Origin: DATBRV01 sp036560145
Lineage (GTDB): Bacteria; Myxococcota_A; UBA9160; SMWR01
Reading direction: 5' to 3'
DNA length: 64,000 nt
Assembly (NCBI GenBank): GCA_036560145.1
Contig: DATBRV010000112.1
Span: 62,001 to 126,000 of the forward strand
This document shows, piece by piece, positions 34,809 to 43,173 of the stretch (within the stretch, counting starts at the first letter, position 1; the number at the start of each line of letters is the position of its first letter). The notes beneath the pieces were generated by a model that had not been told where the DNA came from, made no database searches, and saw nothing but the letters and a program-made list of their open reading frames with translations. The translations under genes and the position numbers were made by a program.

Positions 34809-36204
34809 AGACGAAGCCCGTGTTGGTGTCGAACTGAAAAGCGACGAGCAGAGCCAGCAATGCCGCCGCGAGCGCCGCGCGTCTCGCGGCCGGCGGCCAG
34901 CGCAGGAACACCAGCTCGTCGCGCTTTCGCCACTGCACCCAGTCGATCCAGAACCCCAGCCCCACGAGCAGCACGACGAGCGGATCGGGCCAGGGCGGCG
35001 CCGCGGGCGTCAGTGCCGCGCCCAGGAAGGCGACGGCGTCGGCGACGCTCAGCCGGAAGAAGGCGTTGCTGACGATCGCCACGCCGACGACGGCCAGCGC
35101 GGCTGCGATGCGCCGCGGAAGGGGCCAGGTACCGGGCGGCGGCTTCGGCCGGATCGACTGCCGCGCCTTCTCTGCGACCAGATACGATCCGTGCAGGCCA
35201 CCCCAGACGAGCATGTGCCACCCGGTTCCGTGCCACAGCCCACTGGCCAGCATCGTCAGCATCGCCGGCACCACCACGTTGACCGCGCCCTCGAAAGCGA
35301 AACCGCGCCGCAGCAGGGCGCGGCTCAGGGGAACGAAGACGTAATCGCGCAGCCACTGCGACAGCGTGATGTGCCAGCGATTCCAGAATTCCGTGAAGCT
35401 GCGCGCCAAGAAAGGTGAGGCGAAGTTCGGCGAAAGATCGATGCCGAACAAGCTGCTGACTCCGCGCGCGATGCTCGTGTAGCCGGCGAAATCGTTGTAG
35501 AGGGCGATCGTATAGACGGCGAGCCAGGCGAGCAGGGCCGAGGCGCTTTCGGGGCTCGTGAATGCCGCTTCCGGAATCTTCGCCCAGAGCGGGTCGCCGA
35601 TCAGGACCTTGCGAACGAGCCCGACGACGATGAGCGTCAGCGCGCCCCCGAGGCGATCCGCGTCGAGCACGCGCTCCGCCGTCAACTGCGGCAGGAACGA
35701 GCGGGCGCGTTCGATCGGGCCCGCGAGCAGCTTGGGGAAGTACCCGAGGTAGAGCGCCAATCCGACGAATCCCGGCTGCGGCGAGATCTGGCCGCGGCGC
35801 AGATCGATCTGATACGAAATGGCCTGTAGCGAGTAGAACGAGAGGCCGACCGGCAGCGCCCACCACGCGGCGGATCGATCGATGCCCATGAAGGTTCCCG
35901 CGGCGACCCCGTCGCGCAGCAGGAGCCCGGCGGACTTGAAGAACGCCAGCGATCCGAGGTTGACCGCCAGCGCGGCGTACAACGTCGGGCGCCCGCGTCC
36001 ACCGATCAGGGCCGCCGGGCGCGCGAGGAGGAAGTTCGCCACCGTCAGGGCGAGGAGGGCGGCGAGCACCTTCCATCCGTAGCTGGCGCAGAAGACGTAC
36101 GAGGCCGCCAGCAGCCAGGTCGGCTGCCAGCGGCCCGGCAGGCGATAGAAGACCAGTAACACCGCAGAGACGAAGGCCAGGAAGAGCAATGAAACGAGCG
36201 GCAC
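34795..36204 (-). CDS. MBOAT-family O-acyltransferase
   Basis: 469 aa from a GTG at 36204, with about eleven helices. AlgI/DltB-type motifs are present: YFPKLLAGPIERA, DFAGYTSIARG, FWNRWHITLSQWLRDYV and SGLWHGTGWHMLVWGGLHG, including the invariant active-site His. Such proteins move acyl groups from a cytoplasmic carrier to an extracytoplasmic acceptor. It heads the operon with the acyl ligase and ACP and faces a divergent SGNH gene. Confidence 0.92.
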   Translation of the reverse strand: MPLVSLLFLAFVSAVLLVFYRLPGRWQPTWLLAASYVFCASYGWKVLAALLALTVANFLLARPAALIGGRGRPTLYAALAVNLGSLAFFKSAGLLLRDGVAAGTFMGIDRSAAWWALPVGLSFYSLQAISYQIDLRRGQISPQPGFVGLALYLGYFPKLLAGPIERARSFLPQLTAERVLDADRLGGALTLIVVGLVRKVLIGDPLWAKIPEAAFTSPESASALLAWLAVYTIALYNDFAGYTSIARGVSSLFGIDLSPNFASPFLARSFTEFWNRWHITLSQWLRDYVFVPLSRALLRRGFAFEGAVNVVVPAMLTMLASGLWHGTGWHMLVWGGLHGSYLVAEKARQSIRPKPPPGTWPLPRRIAAALAVVGVAIVSNAFFRLSVADAVAFLGAALTPAAPPWPDPLVVLLVGLGFWIDWVQWRKRDELVFLRWPPAARRAALAAALLALLVAFQFDTNTGFVYEEF

Positions 36205-36370
36205 GTGACGTCCTGGAACGGCGCTCGGCTGGTGGCTCGCGCAGGTCGAGGCTGCGGCGACCGGCATCGCCCATCGCAAGACGGGTAGCTGCAATCCCGG
36301 TCGCCAGCCAGCAGAATGTCGGTGGGAAGGGCGCCGTCGAGATGCACGCGGCTGGACCCGAGGTGCCCGC

Positions 36371-37882
36371 TTGAAACGACTCTCCGCCTCCGCGCTGCGC
36401 GCCTTCCTTCCCTGGAAGGTCTGGCTGCCGATCGTGCTCGTCGTCCTGACTCTCGACTGCAGCTTCGATGCCTTCTTCTGGCAGATCCCGAGGGTCCGGG
36501 AGATCCCCGAATCCGGGTTCAGCGAGGCCGACTGGGGCTACCGGATCTCCCTCGAGCGCCGCCGCCTGATGCAACCCAAGCCCACCGGCTCTGCGCGCGT
36601 GCTCGCGTTCGGAAGCTCGGTCTCCGGGGCCTTCGACCCGCATCAGGTTCAGGGTCTGGTGCAGGCCCACCGGCCATCGTCGCGAGCCGAGGTGCGCCGG
36701 CTGAACCTGCCTGGCATACAGCCGTCCGAGTTCCGGCTCGTGTTCGAGAGCGAACCGATGCCTGATCCCGACGTGACCGTCATCCTGTTCAACCTGCTCG
36801 ACATGCTGCATCCGGCGCCCGAGTACTTCCTGAACCCGGTGCTCCCCTATGCCGCGCCTCCGATCGCGCTGTGGCGAGCGAAGCGAGACCATCTCGGGAT
36901 CGGCGACCAGCTCGAGCTGGGGCTTTCGCAGCTCAGCAATCTCTATCGCTATCGCAAGCAGATCCGCTCCTGTATTCGCAATCACACGAGCACCGGTTTG
37001 CGCTGGCTGCTCGCGCCGGCGCCGCCCGGAGCCTGGGGCATCCACGCCGATGGCCATACCGAGAGGCGATTCGCGCTCGAGGCGCAGGGCCGCGCACCCT
37101 TTCGCTTCGAGTATTTCATCGACCCCGAATGGATCTCCCAACGCGGCCGGGTGCAGCTGGAGTTCCGCAGCGACGGGGAACCGCTCGTCACCCGCATCGA
37201 GAGCGAGCCGGGATGGAAGTCCCTCGAGCTCGAGCTTGCATCGCCACCCGCACGGGTCGAGGTGAGCGCCGACAGCGTCTGGAATCCGCGCGCCGGAGGG
37301 GCGTCGGATGACCTGCGGCTGCTCGGCGTGAAGCTGAAGGCGGTTCCCTCCCGCAGCGAAACCGCCGGCGCCCAGCCCTACCGGTATCCACTCGCGGAGG
37401 AAGGCGACATCGAGCCCAAGCTGCGCATCGGGGGCAAGCGCGGCGGCGAGGCCGACCGCGCCTGGGACGAGCAATTCCAGGCGAACACCCACTCGGGCCG
37501 GAGAATGCGGCGCTTCCGCGACGACAAGCTGGCGAGGCGCGACGAGCCGTTCGTCGTCGACGGCGAGTACCTGGCCATCCAGAAGCTGGTGATGTCGTTC
37601 CGCGAGCGCGGCAGCAAGGTGCTCCTGGTCAATACACCGGACAACCCGCGCATCCTGGGGCTCTACGCGAACGGTCCGTACTACCGCGGCTACCTCGACT
37701 TCTTCCGGTCGCTGGCGGAGGACCCGGGCGTGGAGTTCTACGATTGGAGCGCCGCGTTGCCCGCGGAGGACTTCAACGACGGTCACCACGTAAACTACGT
37801 CGGAGTGATCAAGCTCGGCCGCGCCTTCGCGGAGATGGTGGAGCGCGCGCTGCCGGAAGTCCGGGGGGAGGCGCCGAAGTGA
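36371..37882 (+). CDS. Membrane-anchored SGNH-type acyltransferase (DltD/AlgX-like)
   Basis: 503 aa with one N-terminal signal anchor (VWLPIVLVVLTLDCSFDAFF). The SGNH Ser block is FGSSVSGAF near residue 80, and the C-terminal Asp/His block is DFNDGHHVNYVG near 480. Between lies a beta-rich insertion of about 200 residues. Proteins of this kind accept acyl groups from MBOAT partners outside the membrane. It is divergent from the MBOAT gene (166 bp apart) and overlaps the DUF4153 gene by four bases. Confidence 0.75.
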   Translation: MKRLSASALRAFLPWKVWLPIVLVVLTLDCSFDAFFWQIPRVREIPESGFSEADWGYRISLERRRLMQPKPTGSARVLAFGSSVSGAFDPHQVQGLVQAHRPSSRAEVRRLNLPGIQPSEFRLVFESEPMPDPDVTVILFNLLDMLHPAPEYFLNPVLPYAAPPIALWRAKRDHLGIGDQLELGLSQLSNLYRYRKQIRSCIRNHTSTGLRWLLAPAPPGAWGIHADGHTERRFALEAQGRAPFRFEYFIDPEWISQRGRVQLEFRSDGEPLVTRIESEPGWKSLELELASPPARVEVSADSVWNPRAGGASDDLRLLGVKLKAVPSRSETAGAQPYRYPLAEEGDIEPKLRIGGKRGGEADRAWDEQFQANTHSGRRMRRFRDDKLARRDEPFVVDGEYLAIQKLVMSFRERGSKVLLVNTPDNPRILGLYANGPYYRGYLDFFRSLAEDPGVEFYDWSAALPAEDFNDGHHVNYVGVIKLGRAFAEMVERALPEVRGEAPK

Positions 37883-39603
37883 GCAGCCGTGCCGTTTTCA
37901 GTCTGATCGGCCTCACGGCGGGGCTGATCTGGTGGGCGATCGATCCGCGCGAGCTCTCGGCCGTTCCCGACGACCGGGTCGCGATCGTCGCGCTCTTCGC
38001 AGCATCCAGCCTCGCGCTCGTCGCGTGCATGACCTGGAGCGGGCGTGCACTCGGACGCTGGGCGGGTCTCTCGGCGGGGCTCGCGCTGGTCGTCGCCGCG
38101 GTGGCGTGGAGCGTCTGCGGAGAGCTTCCCGCCGCTGCGCTCTCCATCCGCGGGGATGGTGACCGGCTCTGGTGGTGGGCGCTCGGGAGCTTCGTCTTCC
38201 TCTACGTGAGCGTGCCCTTCGCCCAGATCTTCCAGGAATCCGGGCGGCTCCGGTTCCCCTATCCGGAGCTCTTCCGACACAGCTGGAACAACTTCTTCAT
38301 CGGGGTCGTGGCGCAGATCTTCGTCGGCCTCGTTTGGGCCTTGCTGGGAGTCTGGGGCGCTCTCTTCGACATGGTGGGCATCTCGCTCTTCTCCGACCTG
38401 TTCGGAAGCCGACCCTTCCCCTACCTCTGCACCTTCACCTTGTTCGGCTTCGGCCTTGCGATCGGGCGCGAGAGCGAAGCCGTGATCGCCACCCTGCGCC
38501 GGGTGACGCTCAAGATCGCGCAAGCGCTGCTTCCCTTCGTCGCCTTCGTCGCCCTGCTCTTCTCCCTCACGCTTCCCTTCACGGGGCTGGCGCCGCTCTG
38601 GAAGACCGGCGACGCGACCCCGCTGGTGCTCTCGCTGTTGGCGCTCTTCACGCTCTTCCTCAACGGAGTCTTCGAGGAGGGCGAGCGCGCGCCGAGCTAT
38701 CCCGGCTGGTTCCTCGCCGGCCTGCGCGTCGCCATCGTCACGATGCCGGTCTTTTCCAGCATCGCCCTCTACGGGACGAGCATCCGCGTCGAGCAGTACG
38801 GACTCACGCCCGATCGCGTCTTCGCGCTCGTCTTCGCCTCGATCGCCTCCCTCTACGCGCTCTGCTACGCGCTCGCCGCGCTCTGGCGCCGAGGCGGGTG
38901 GATGCAGCTGCTCCGGCCCGTCAACGTGGGCACCGCCCTCGTGTTGGCCGCTACCTCCATCCTGATTCAGCTCCCCGTGCTCGATCCGATGCGCCTCTCG
39001 GCCGAGAGCCAGCTCGCGCGGCTGCTCGACCGGCGCGTCACGGCGGCGAGCTTCGACTTCGCCACGCTGGAATTCGAGCTCGGCTACCGCGGCCGGGAGG
39101 CCCTCGAGAGGCTCGCCGCTGCGGGCGGGCACCCCGAGCACGAGGCGATCCGCACCGAGATCGCATACGTGAGGGCGGCGAACAATGCATGGGAGGCCAG
39201 GGAGAAGAAGGCGGAGCGCGAGAAGCCGCGGGCGCCCATGCGCTTCACGGTCTCGCCGCCCGATCTGCGCGTTCCGCCGGGCCTGGAGGCGTGGCTCGCC
39301 TCGGGAGGCTGGGCGGACAACTGCGCGGCCGAGCTCGACTGCCTCTTGATCTCCGCGGACTTCGACTCGAGCGGCACCCGCGAATACTGCCTTCTCACGC
39401 AAGGCAAGCTGAGCGGATCGTCGGTCTGCGTCGCGATGGGGGAGAAGTTCCCGATCTACGTCGGCCGCCTCGTCTATCGCGGAACGGGGCCGCCTCCACC
39501 GCTGTCGAAGCTCCGTGAGAACGCACCCACGGAGCTGCGGCCCTCACCCTACCAGGACCTCGTGCTCCCGAGCGGCGAAGGCGTGCTCGAATTCGTCCCC
39601 TGA
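37879..39603 (+). CDS. DUF4153-like polytopic membrane protein
   Basis: 574 aa from a GTG. About a dozen helices occupy residues 1-365 (for example FVFLYVSVPFAQIFQESG and FPYPELFRHSWNNFF, the latter typical of DUF4153). A soluble C-terminal domain of about 190 aa follows. The family is uncharacterised. Overlap with the SGNH gene (GTGA) means the two are coupled, so it belongs to the surface-acylation locus. Confidence 0.75.
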   Translation: MSSRAVFSLIGLTAGLIWWAIDPRELSAVPDDRVAIVALFAASSLALVACMTWSGRALGRWAGLSAGLALVVAAVAWSVCGELPAAALSIRGDGDRLWWWALGSFVFLYVSVPFAQIFQESGRLRFPYPELFRHSWNNFFIGVVAQIFVGLVWALLGVWGALFDMVGISLFSDLFGSRPFPYLCTFTLFGFGLAIGRESEAVIATLRRVTLKIAQALLPFVAFVALLFSLTLPFTGLAPLWKTGDATPLVLSLLALFTLFLNGVFEEGERAPSYPGWFLAGLRVAIVTMPVFSSIALYGTSIRVEQYGLTPDRVFALVFASIASLYALCYALAALWRRGGWMQLLRPVNVGTALVLAATSILIQLPVLDPMRLSAESQLARLLDRRVTAASFDFATLEFELGYRGREALERLAAAGGHPEHEAIRTEIAYVRAANNAWEAREKKAEREKPRAPMRFTVSPPDLRVPPGLEAWLASGGWADNCAAELDCLLISADFDSSGTREYCLLTQGKLSGSSVCVAMGEKFPIYVGRLVYRGTGPPPPLSKLRENAPTELRPSPYQDLVLPSGEGVLEFVP

Positions 39604-39615
39604 GGCTCCCTTCCG

Positions 39616-40227
39616 CTAGGCCCCGCCCTTGGTCATCGCGCGCTGGTACGCCGGCCGCGCTTCGATGCGGTCGACGAACTTCGTGAGATTGGGGAACGCA
39701 TCGCGGCCGGCGAACATCACGGCGAGCTGCGCGACGAAGCTGAGCTGCACGTCGGCGCCGGTGAGGTCGTTGCCGACAAAATAGTCTCGCCCCGCGAGCT
39801 GGTCGTTCAGGAAGCCGAGGTGGTTCTGCATCTCGCTCTGGATGCGCGGCTCGAGCGGCTTGGCGGCGTCGCCGAGACGTCCGGCGTAGATGCGAAGCAT
39901 CAAGGGCAGCATCGCCGAGCCTTCGGCGTAGTGCAGCAGCTGGACGTAGCGGTCGTAGTCCGCGCTGCCTGGCGCCGGCGCAAATCTCCCCTTCCCGTAC
40001 TTCCGGATCAGGTACTCGACGATCGCGCCGGATTCGAAGATGACCTTGCCGTCGTCGCGGATCACGGGCGCCTTGCCGAGCGGATGGATGGCCTTGAGCT
40101 CGGGCGGCGCGAGGCGCGTGGTGGCGTCGCGCTGGTACATGACCAGCTTGTAATCGACGCCGAGCTCCTCGAGGAGCCAGGTGATCCGGCGGGAACGGGA
40201 GGCGTTCAGGTGATGGACTTCGATCAT
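39616..40227 (-). CDS. Glutathione S-transferase family protein
   Basis: 203 aa. The thioredoxin-like N-domain carries NASRSRRITWLLEELGVDY and the GSH-contact GKAPVIRDDGKVIFESGAIVEY; the helical C-domain contains YFVGNDLTGADVQLSF. Length is standard. Electrophile conjugation or peroxide reduction is probable; the substrate is unknown. It is convergent with the DUF4153 gene. Confidence 0.92.
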   Translation of the reverse strand: MIEVHHLNASRSRRITWLLEELGVDYKLVMYQRDATTRLAPPELKAIHPLGKAPVIRDDGKVIFESGAIVEYLIRKYGKGRFAPAPGSADYDRYVQLLHYAEGSAMLPLMLRIYAGRLGDAAKPLEPRIQSEMQNHLGFLNDQLAGRDYFVGNDLTGADVQLSFVAQLAVMFAGRDAFPNLTKFVDRIEARPAYQRAMTKGGA

Positions 40228-40277
40228 GGTGGATTCCTCTGCGGGCTGCGAGCTGCGGAGTCTACGCTACGCGGGCG

Positions 40278-40700
40278 TCAGCGGCTCGCTTCCGCGGGTG
40301 TGAGGCGCACCGCGACCGAGCGCGACGTGTCGAAGAGGATGCCGATCCAGCGATCCCGCCACCCGTACTTGCCGCGCAAGAGCGCGCGGATGCGCTCGTG
40401 CCCGTCTGGATTCGCGAGGATCTTCGCGGAGTAGCGCCCCGCCAGAGGGTCCGGCTCGACGATCCGCAGCTCGGGGGTCCGTTCGACGTCCGCGAACCAG
40501 CCGTTCTCGGGCGCGCCGGCCTCGAGCAACACCTCGCCGTCGTCTCGCACGTACCAGACATGCGTCGAGCGCGGCGCTCCATCCAGCGACGACGTCCGCA
40601 GGATCGCCACACCCTCCGCCTCGAGCGCCCACCACGTCACCGCCAGGAACGCAACGCCGAGGGTCGCGAGCGAAGCCGCCAGACCCTTGATCGCACTCAC
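40278..40700 (-). CDS. Membrane-anchored split-barrel (F420/FMN-type) protein
   Basis: 140 aa with an N-terminal helix (LATLGVAFLAVTWWAL). The rest resembles DUF385/deazaflavin-dependent nitroreductase-like split barrels: AILRTSSLDGAPRSTHVWYV, VLLEAGAPENGWF, then DVERTPELRIV. Whether it binds F420, FMN or haem cannot be told. It overlaps the neighbouring polytopic gene by four bases. Confidence 0.68.
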   Translation of the reverse strand: MSAIKGLAASLATLGVAFLAVTWWALEAEGVAILRTSSLDGAPRSTHVWYVRDDGEVLLEAGAPENGWFADVERTPELRIVEPDPLAGRYSAKILANPDGHERIRALLRGKYGWRDRWIGILFDTSRSVAVRLTPAEASR

Positions 40701-42319
40701 GGGTTCGCGCCTCGCGATCGAAAGGCGCCCGATGCGAAGAGGGTCGCGAGCAGCAGCGTCAGCCCGCTCACCACGAGCCCGAGCCCGAAGTATCGCGGCC
40801 AGTAGCGGAAGATCACCTCGCGCTCTCCCGGCTCGACGCGCACCGCGACCCTTCCCGCGAGCGACTCCAGGGTGCCCCCCTCGACGCGCCAGTTGGGCTT
40901 CCGATCCTCGCGCTCGCCGAGCAGGATCAGATGCGCGGGCACGGGCGAGCGAACGGAAACGGCGAAGCGATTCGGTGTGAATCCGTTGAAGCGGGCGCTG
41001 CCCCCCGGCGCGGTGGGGGTCAGGGCGATCGGGGGGCGATGATCGAGCGACACCTTCTCACTGCCCGATCCGCCCTCCTGCCACGGACTGCTCTCGATCC
41101 GCAGATCGACGAAGACCAGCATGGCTCCGAGCGCCACCGCCCCTCGCAGGGCCGCGTGCAGTCGACGCCGCTCCCGCACGCCGTCGAGCCAGCGCTGCAC
41201 CCCGATCGCCGCTGCGGCGAGCAGGAGGAAGATCGCGACGAACAAGAACCGCGAAGGCACCCGCTGCGTCCTCCAGCCCGGGAGATCCGCGATCAGGCCC
41301 CAGGGATCCAGGAACGAGCCTGCCCAGCGCAGGTCGAGCGAGATTGCGAGAAAGAAACCTCCGACCAGCAGCAGCGGCCAGCGCCGGCGAGCGGCGATCA
41401 GCCCCGCGACAAGGAAGATGCACGGAACCACGCCCAGGTAGAAGGCGTACTCCCACCATCCGGTTCCGAGCTGGAAGACGATCGCGGGATGCGCCGTCGC
41501 GGCGCTCTGCCCGCGCTGCGTGAGCGACCAGAGGGCCGCAGCCGGCGGAAAGCCGGCGTTCCGCACTCCCGGCGCATAGGCATGGAACTCCGCCAGCATG
41601 GGGAGGAGCTTGCAGGCGCCGAGCCCGAGGCTGAGCGCCTGGAAGCGGAGCCAGGTCCGGGCGGGCCGCAGCGATCGGGATTCGAGGCACCAGGCAGCGG
41701 CGAGCATCAGCAGCAGAGCGTTCTGCCAGACGAAGGGATGGGTGGCGCCCTCGAAGAGAGCGAGGACGTTCACCCCCGCCGCCCCCCAGAGCGCGGGCCG
41801 GCTTCCCGAGCGCGCCCGCTCGAAGAGCAGGAGCAACCCGGGAAGCAGGTACGCCCCCAACACGAACGGGTGTCCGACCGTGAGGTGCGCGACGAAGAAG
41901 CCGTTGAACGCGAACGCGGCGCCGGCGAGGCAGGCGACCTCGGCTCCCACCCCATGCTCCCGCAGGAGCGCGATCATCCCGATCAGCCCGGCGGTCGCGT
42001 ACACGACCAGCAGGAATTCGAGATACGTCGCGGCGGGAAGGAAGGCCAGCAGCCAGATGAACGGGCTGAGGACGGGCGACTGGGGGTTCGCGATCAGGTT
42101 GAAGCTCTGCGGGGCGCCCGTGAGGTAGAGCGGAAGCGTCCCGTACCTGGTGAGGGCCGTGTGCGCCCAGTCGTAGTAGCTGGCGTTGCCGGGCCAGTCG
42201 AATCCGCCGACGAGGCCGCGGGCGAGGATGGGTTGGAAGAACGACGCGACGGCGGCGCTCGAGGCCAGCGCCGCCGCGCTCCAGGCGAAGCGCGCGCGCG
42301 CGCGCCCGCTGACGCTCAT
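40697..42319 (-). CDS. YfhO-like polytopic membrane protein
   Basis: 540 aa with about eleven helices and a large C-terminal extracytoplasmic beta domain (about 410-510) before a final helix. The first loop has GGFDWPGNASYYDWAHTAL, matching YfhO-type GT-C-like proteins that act on lipid-linked glycans. Substrate unknown. It lies in a run of similar proteins (43174, 44738). Confidence 0.72.
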   Translation of the reverse strand: MSVSGRARARFAWSAAALASSAAVASFFQPILARGLVGGFDWPGNASYYDWAHTALTRYGTLPLYLTGAPQSFNLIANPQSPVLSPFIWLLAFLPAATYLEFLLVVYATAGLIGMIALLREHGVGAEVACLAGAAFAFNGFFVAHLTVGHPFVLGAYLLPGLLLLFERARSGSRPALWGAAGVNVLALFEGATHPFVWQNALLLMLAAAWCLESRSLRPARTWLRFQALSLGLGACKLLPMLAEFHAYAPGVRNAGFPPAAALWSLTQRGQSAATAHPAIVFQLGTGWWEYAFYLGVVPCIFLVAGLIAARRRWPLLLVGGFFLAISLDLRWAGSFLDPWGLIADLPGWRTQRVPSRFLFVAIFLLLAAAAIGVQRWLDGVRERRRLHAALRGAVALGAMLVFVDLRIESSPWQEGGSGSEKVSLDHRPPIALTPTAPGGSARFNGFTPNRFAVSVRSPVPAHLILLGEREDRKPNWRVEGGTLESLAGRVAVRVEPGEREVIFRYWPRYFGLGLVVSGLTLLLATLFASGAFRSRGANP

Positions 42320-42327
42320 CGGGGTGC

Positions 42328-42564
42328 TCAGAAGTCCGCGCCGCTCCCGCCGTCCGTCGCGTCGATCTGCTCGCGAATCGCTGCCTCGTTCTCGCCGCCC
42401 TGCTCGCCGACCTCGTCGTCGTATTTCTCTTCGGCCCTGGCGGCATCCGCCTGCTTGCGCTCCTCCGCGACCAGATCCTCCTCGCTGAAGTTGGAGGTGC
42501 AGGTGCTGCCGGAAAGCGCGAGCAGGGCCGCGAAGCCCAGCAGGAACCGAGCCCAGGCGTTCAT
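42328..42564 (-). CDS. Small putative lipoprotein
   Basis: 78 aa from an ATG overlapping the NTF2-like gene stop by four bases. A hydrophobic leader (FLLGFAALLALSGSTC) ends in a Cys that could be lipidated, although the lipobox is imperfect. The remainder is acidic and helical, with a Glu/Lys/Ala-rich stretch. Function unknown. Confidence 0.68.
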   Translation of the reverse strand: MNAWARFLLGFAALLALSGSTCTSNFSEEDLVAEERKQADAARAEEKYDDEVGEQGGENEAAIREQIDATDGGSGADF

Positions 42565-43091
42565 CGGGTCCTCCCCGCGCCGCGGGTGTTCAGATGCGCC
42601 CAGGCCGCGGGCAGCGAGACGTCGCGATTCGGGTTGGTCGGGGGCATGTTGAAGCCTGCCGGCGGCTTCCAGCCCATCGCCCGCATCGTCTGGCCGATGT
42701 GCGTCATGTTGAGCATGTCGTGGCTGTAACAGAACTGCCCGTCGCCGGCGTAGTAGAGGATCGAGAGCCCGGGCACCAGCCAGGGCGTGCCGTCCGGCTT
42801 GTGTCCGAGGATCTGGTCCCACTGGCTCACCAGGCGATGCCCCTCGGCCATCGTCCAGTTTTCGGGTGTCGACCAGCCATGGCCGGTGAGGCCTTCCATC
42901 GATTTCACGAAGAACTCGCGGATCTTCTCGCGCCCTTCGATGCGTCCCCAGGCCGGGTCGATGTAGGCCGCATCCGGCGTGAAGAAGCCGGCCAGGTCCG
43001 CCCAGGTCCGGCGTCCCTCGTCGATCTCGTCGCGCATGGCGACGAAGCGCGCGTAGGTCTCGAGGGCTTCTCGTGCGATGGCGTCCGGCAT
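42561..43091 (-). CDS. NTF2/SnoaL-like protein
   Basis: 176 aa from the ATG at 43091, chosen for its GGGAGA ribosome site; an upstream ATG at 43106 also exists. The cone-shaped NTF2 fold is indicated by LETYARFVAMRDEIDEG, WADLAGFFTPDAAYIDPAWG and GREKIREFFVKSMEGL. Such proteins are isomerases, dehydratases or ligand carriers. The specific role is unknown. Confidence 0.78.
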   Translation of the reverse strand: MPDAIAREALETYARFVAMRDEIDEGRRTWADLAGFFTPDAAYIDPAWGRIEGREKIREFFVKSMEGLTGHGWSTPENWTMAEGHRLVSQWDQILGHKPDGTPWLVPGLSILYYAGDGQFCYSHDMLNMTHIGQTMRAMGWKPPAGFNMPPTNPNRDVSLPAAWAHLNTRGAGRTR

Positions 43092-43173
43092 GGCTTCTCC
43101 CTGCATGGCTGCGGTGGGCGCGGGCCCTGCCGCTCAGGCAACCTATCAAAGTCGAGGTGGGGACGGTGTGAGA

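Noticed and set aside
34805..37789. 994-aa minus-strand open frame across the MBOAT and SGNH genes
   Set aside because: Low-complexity shadow of two well supported genes on both strands.
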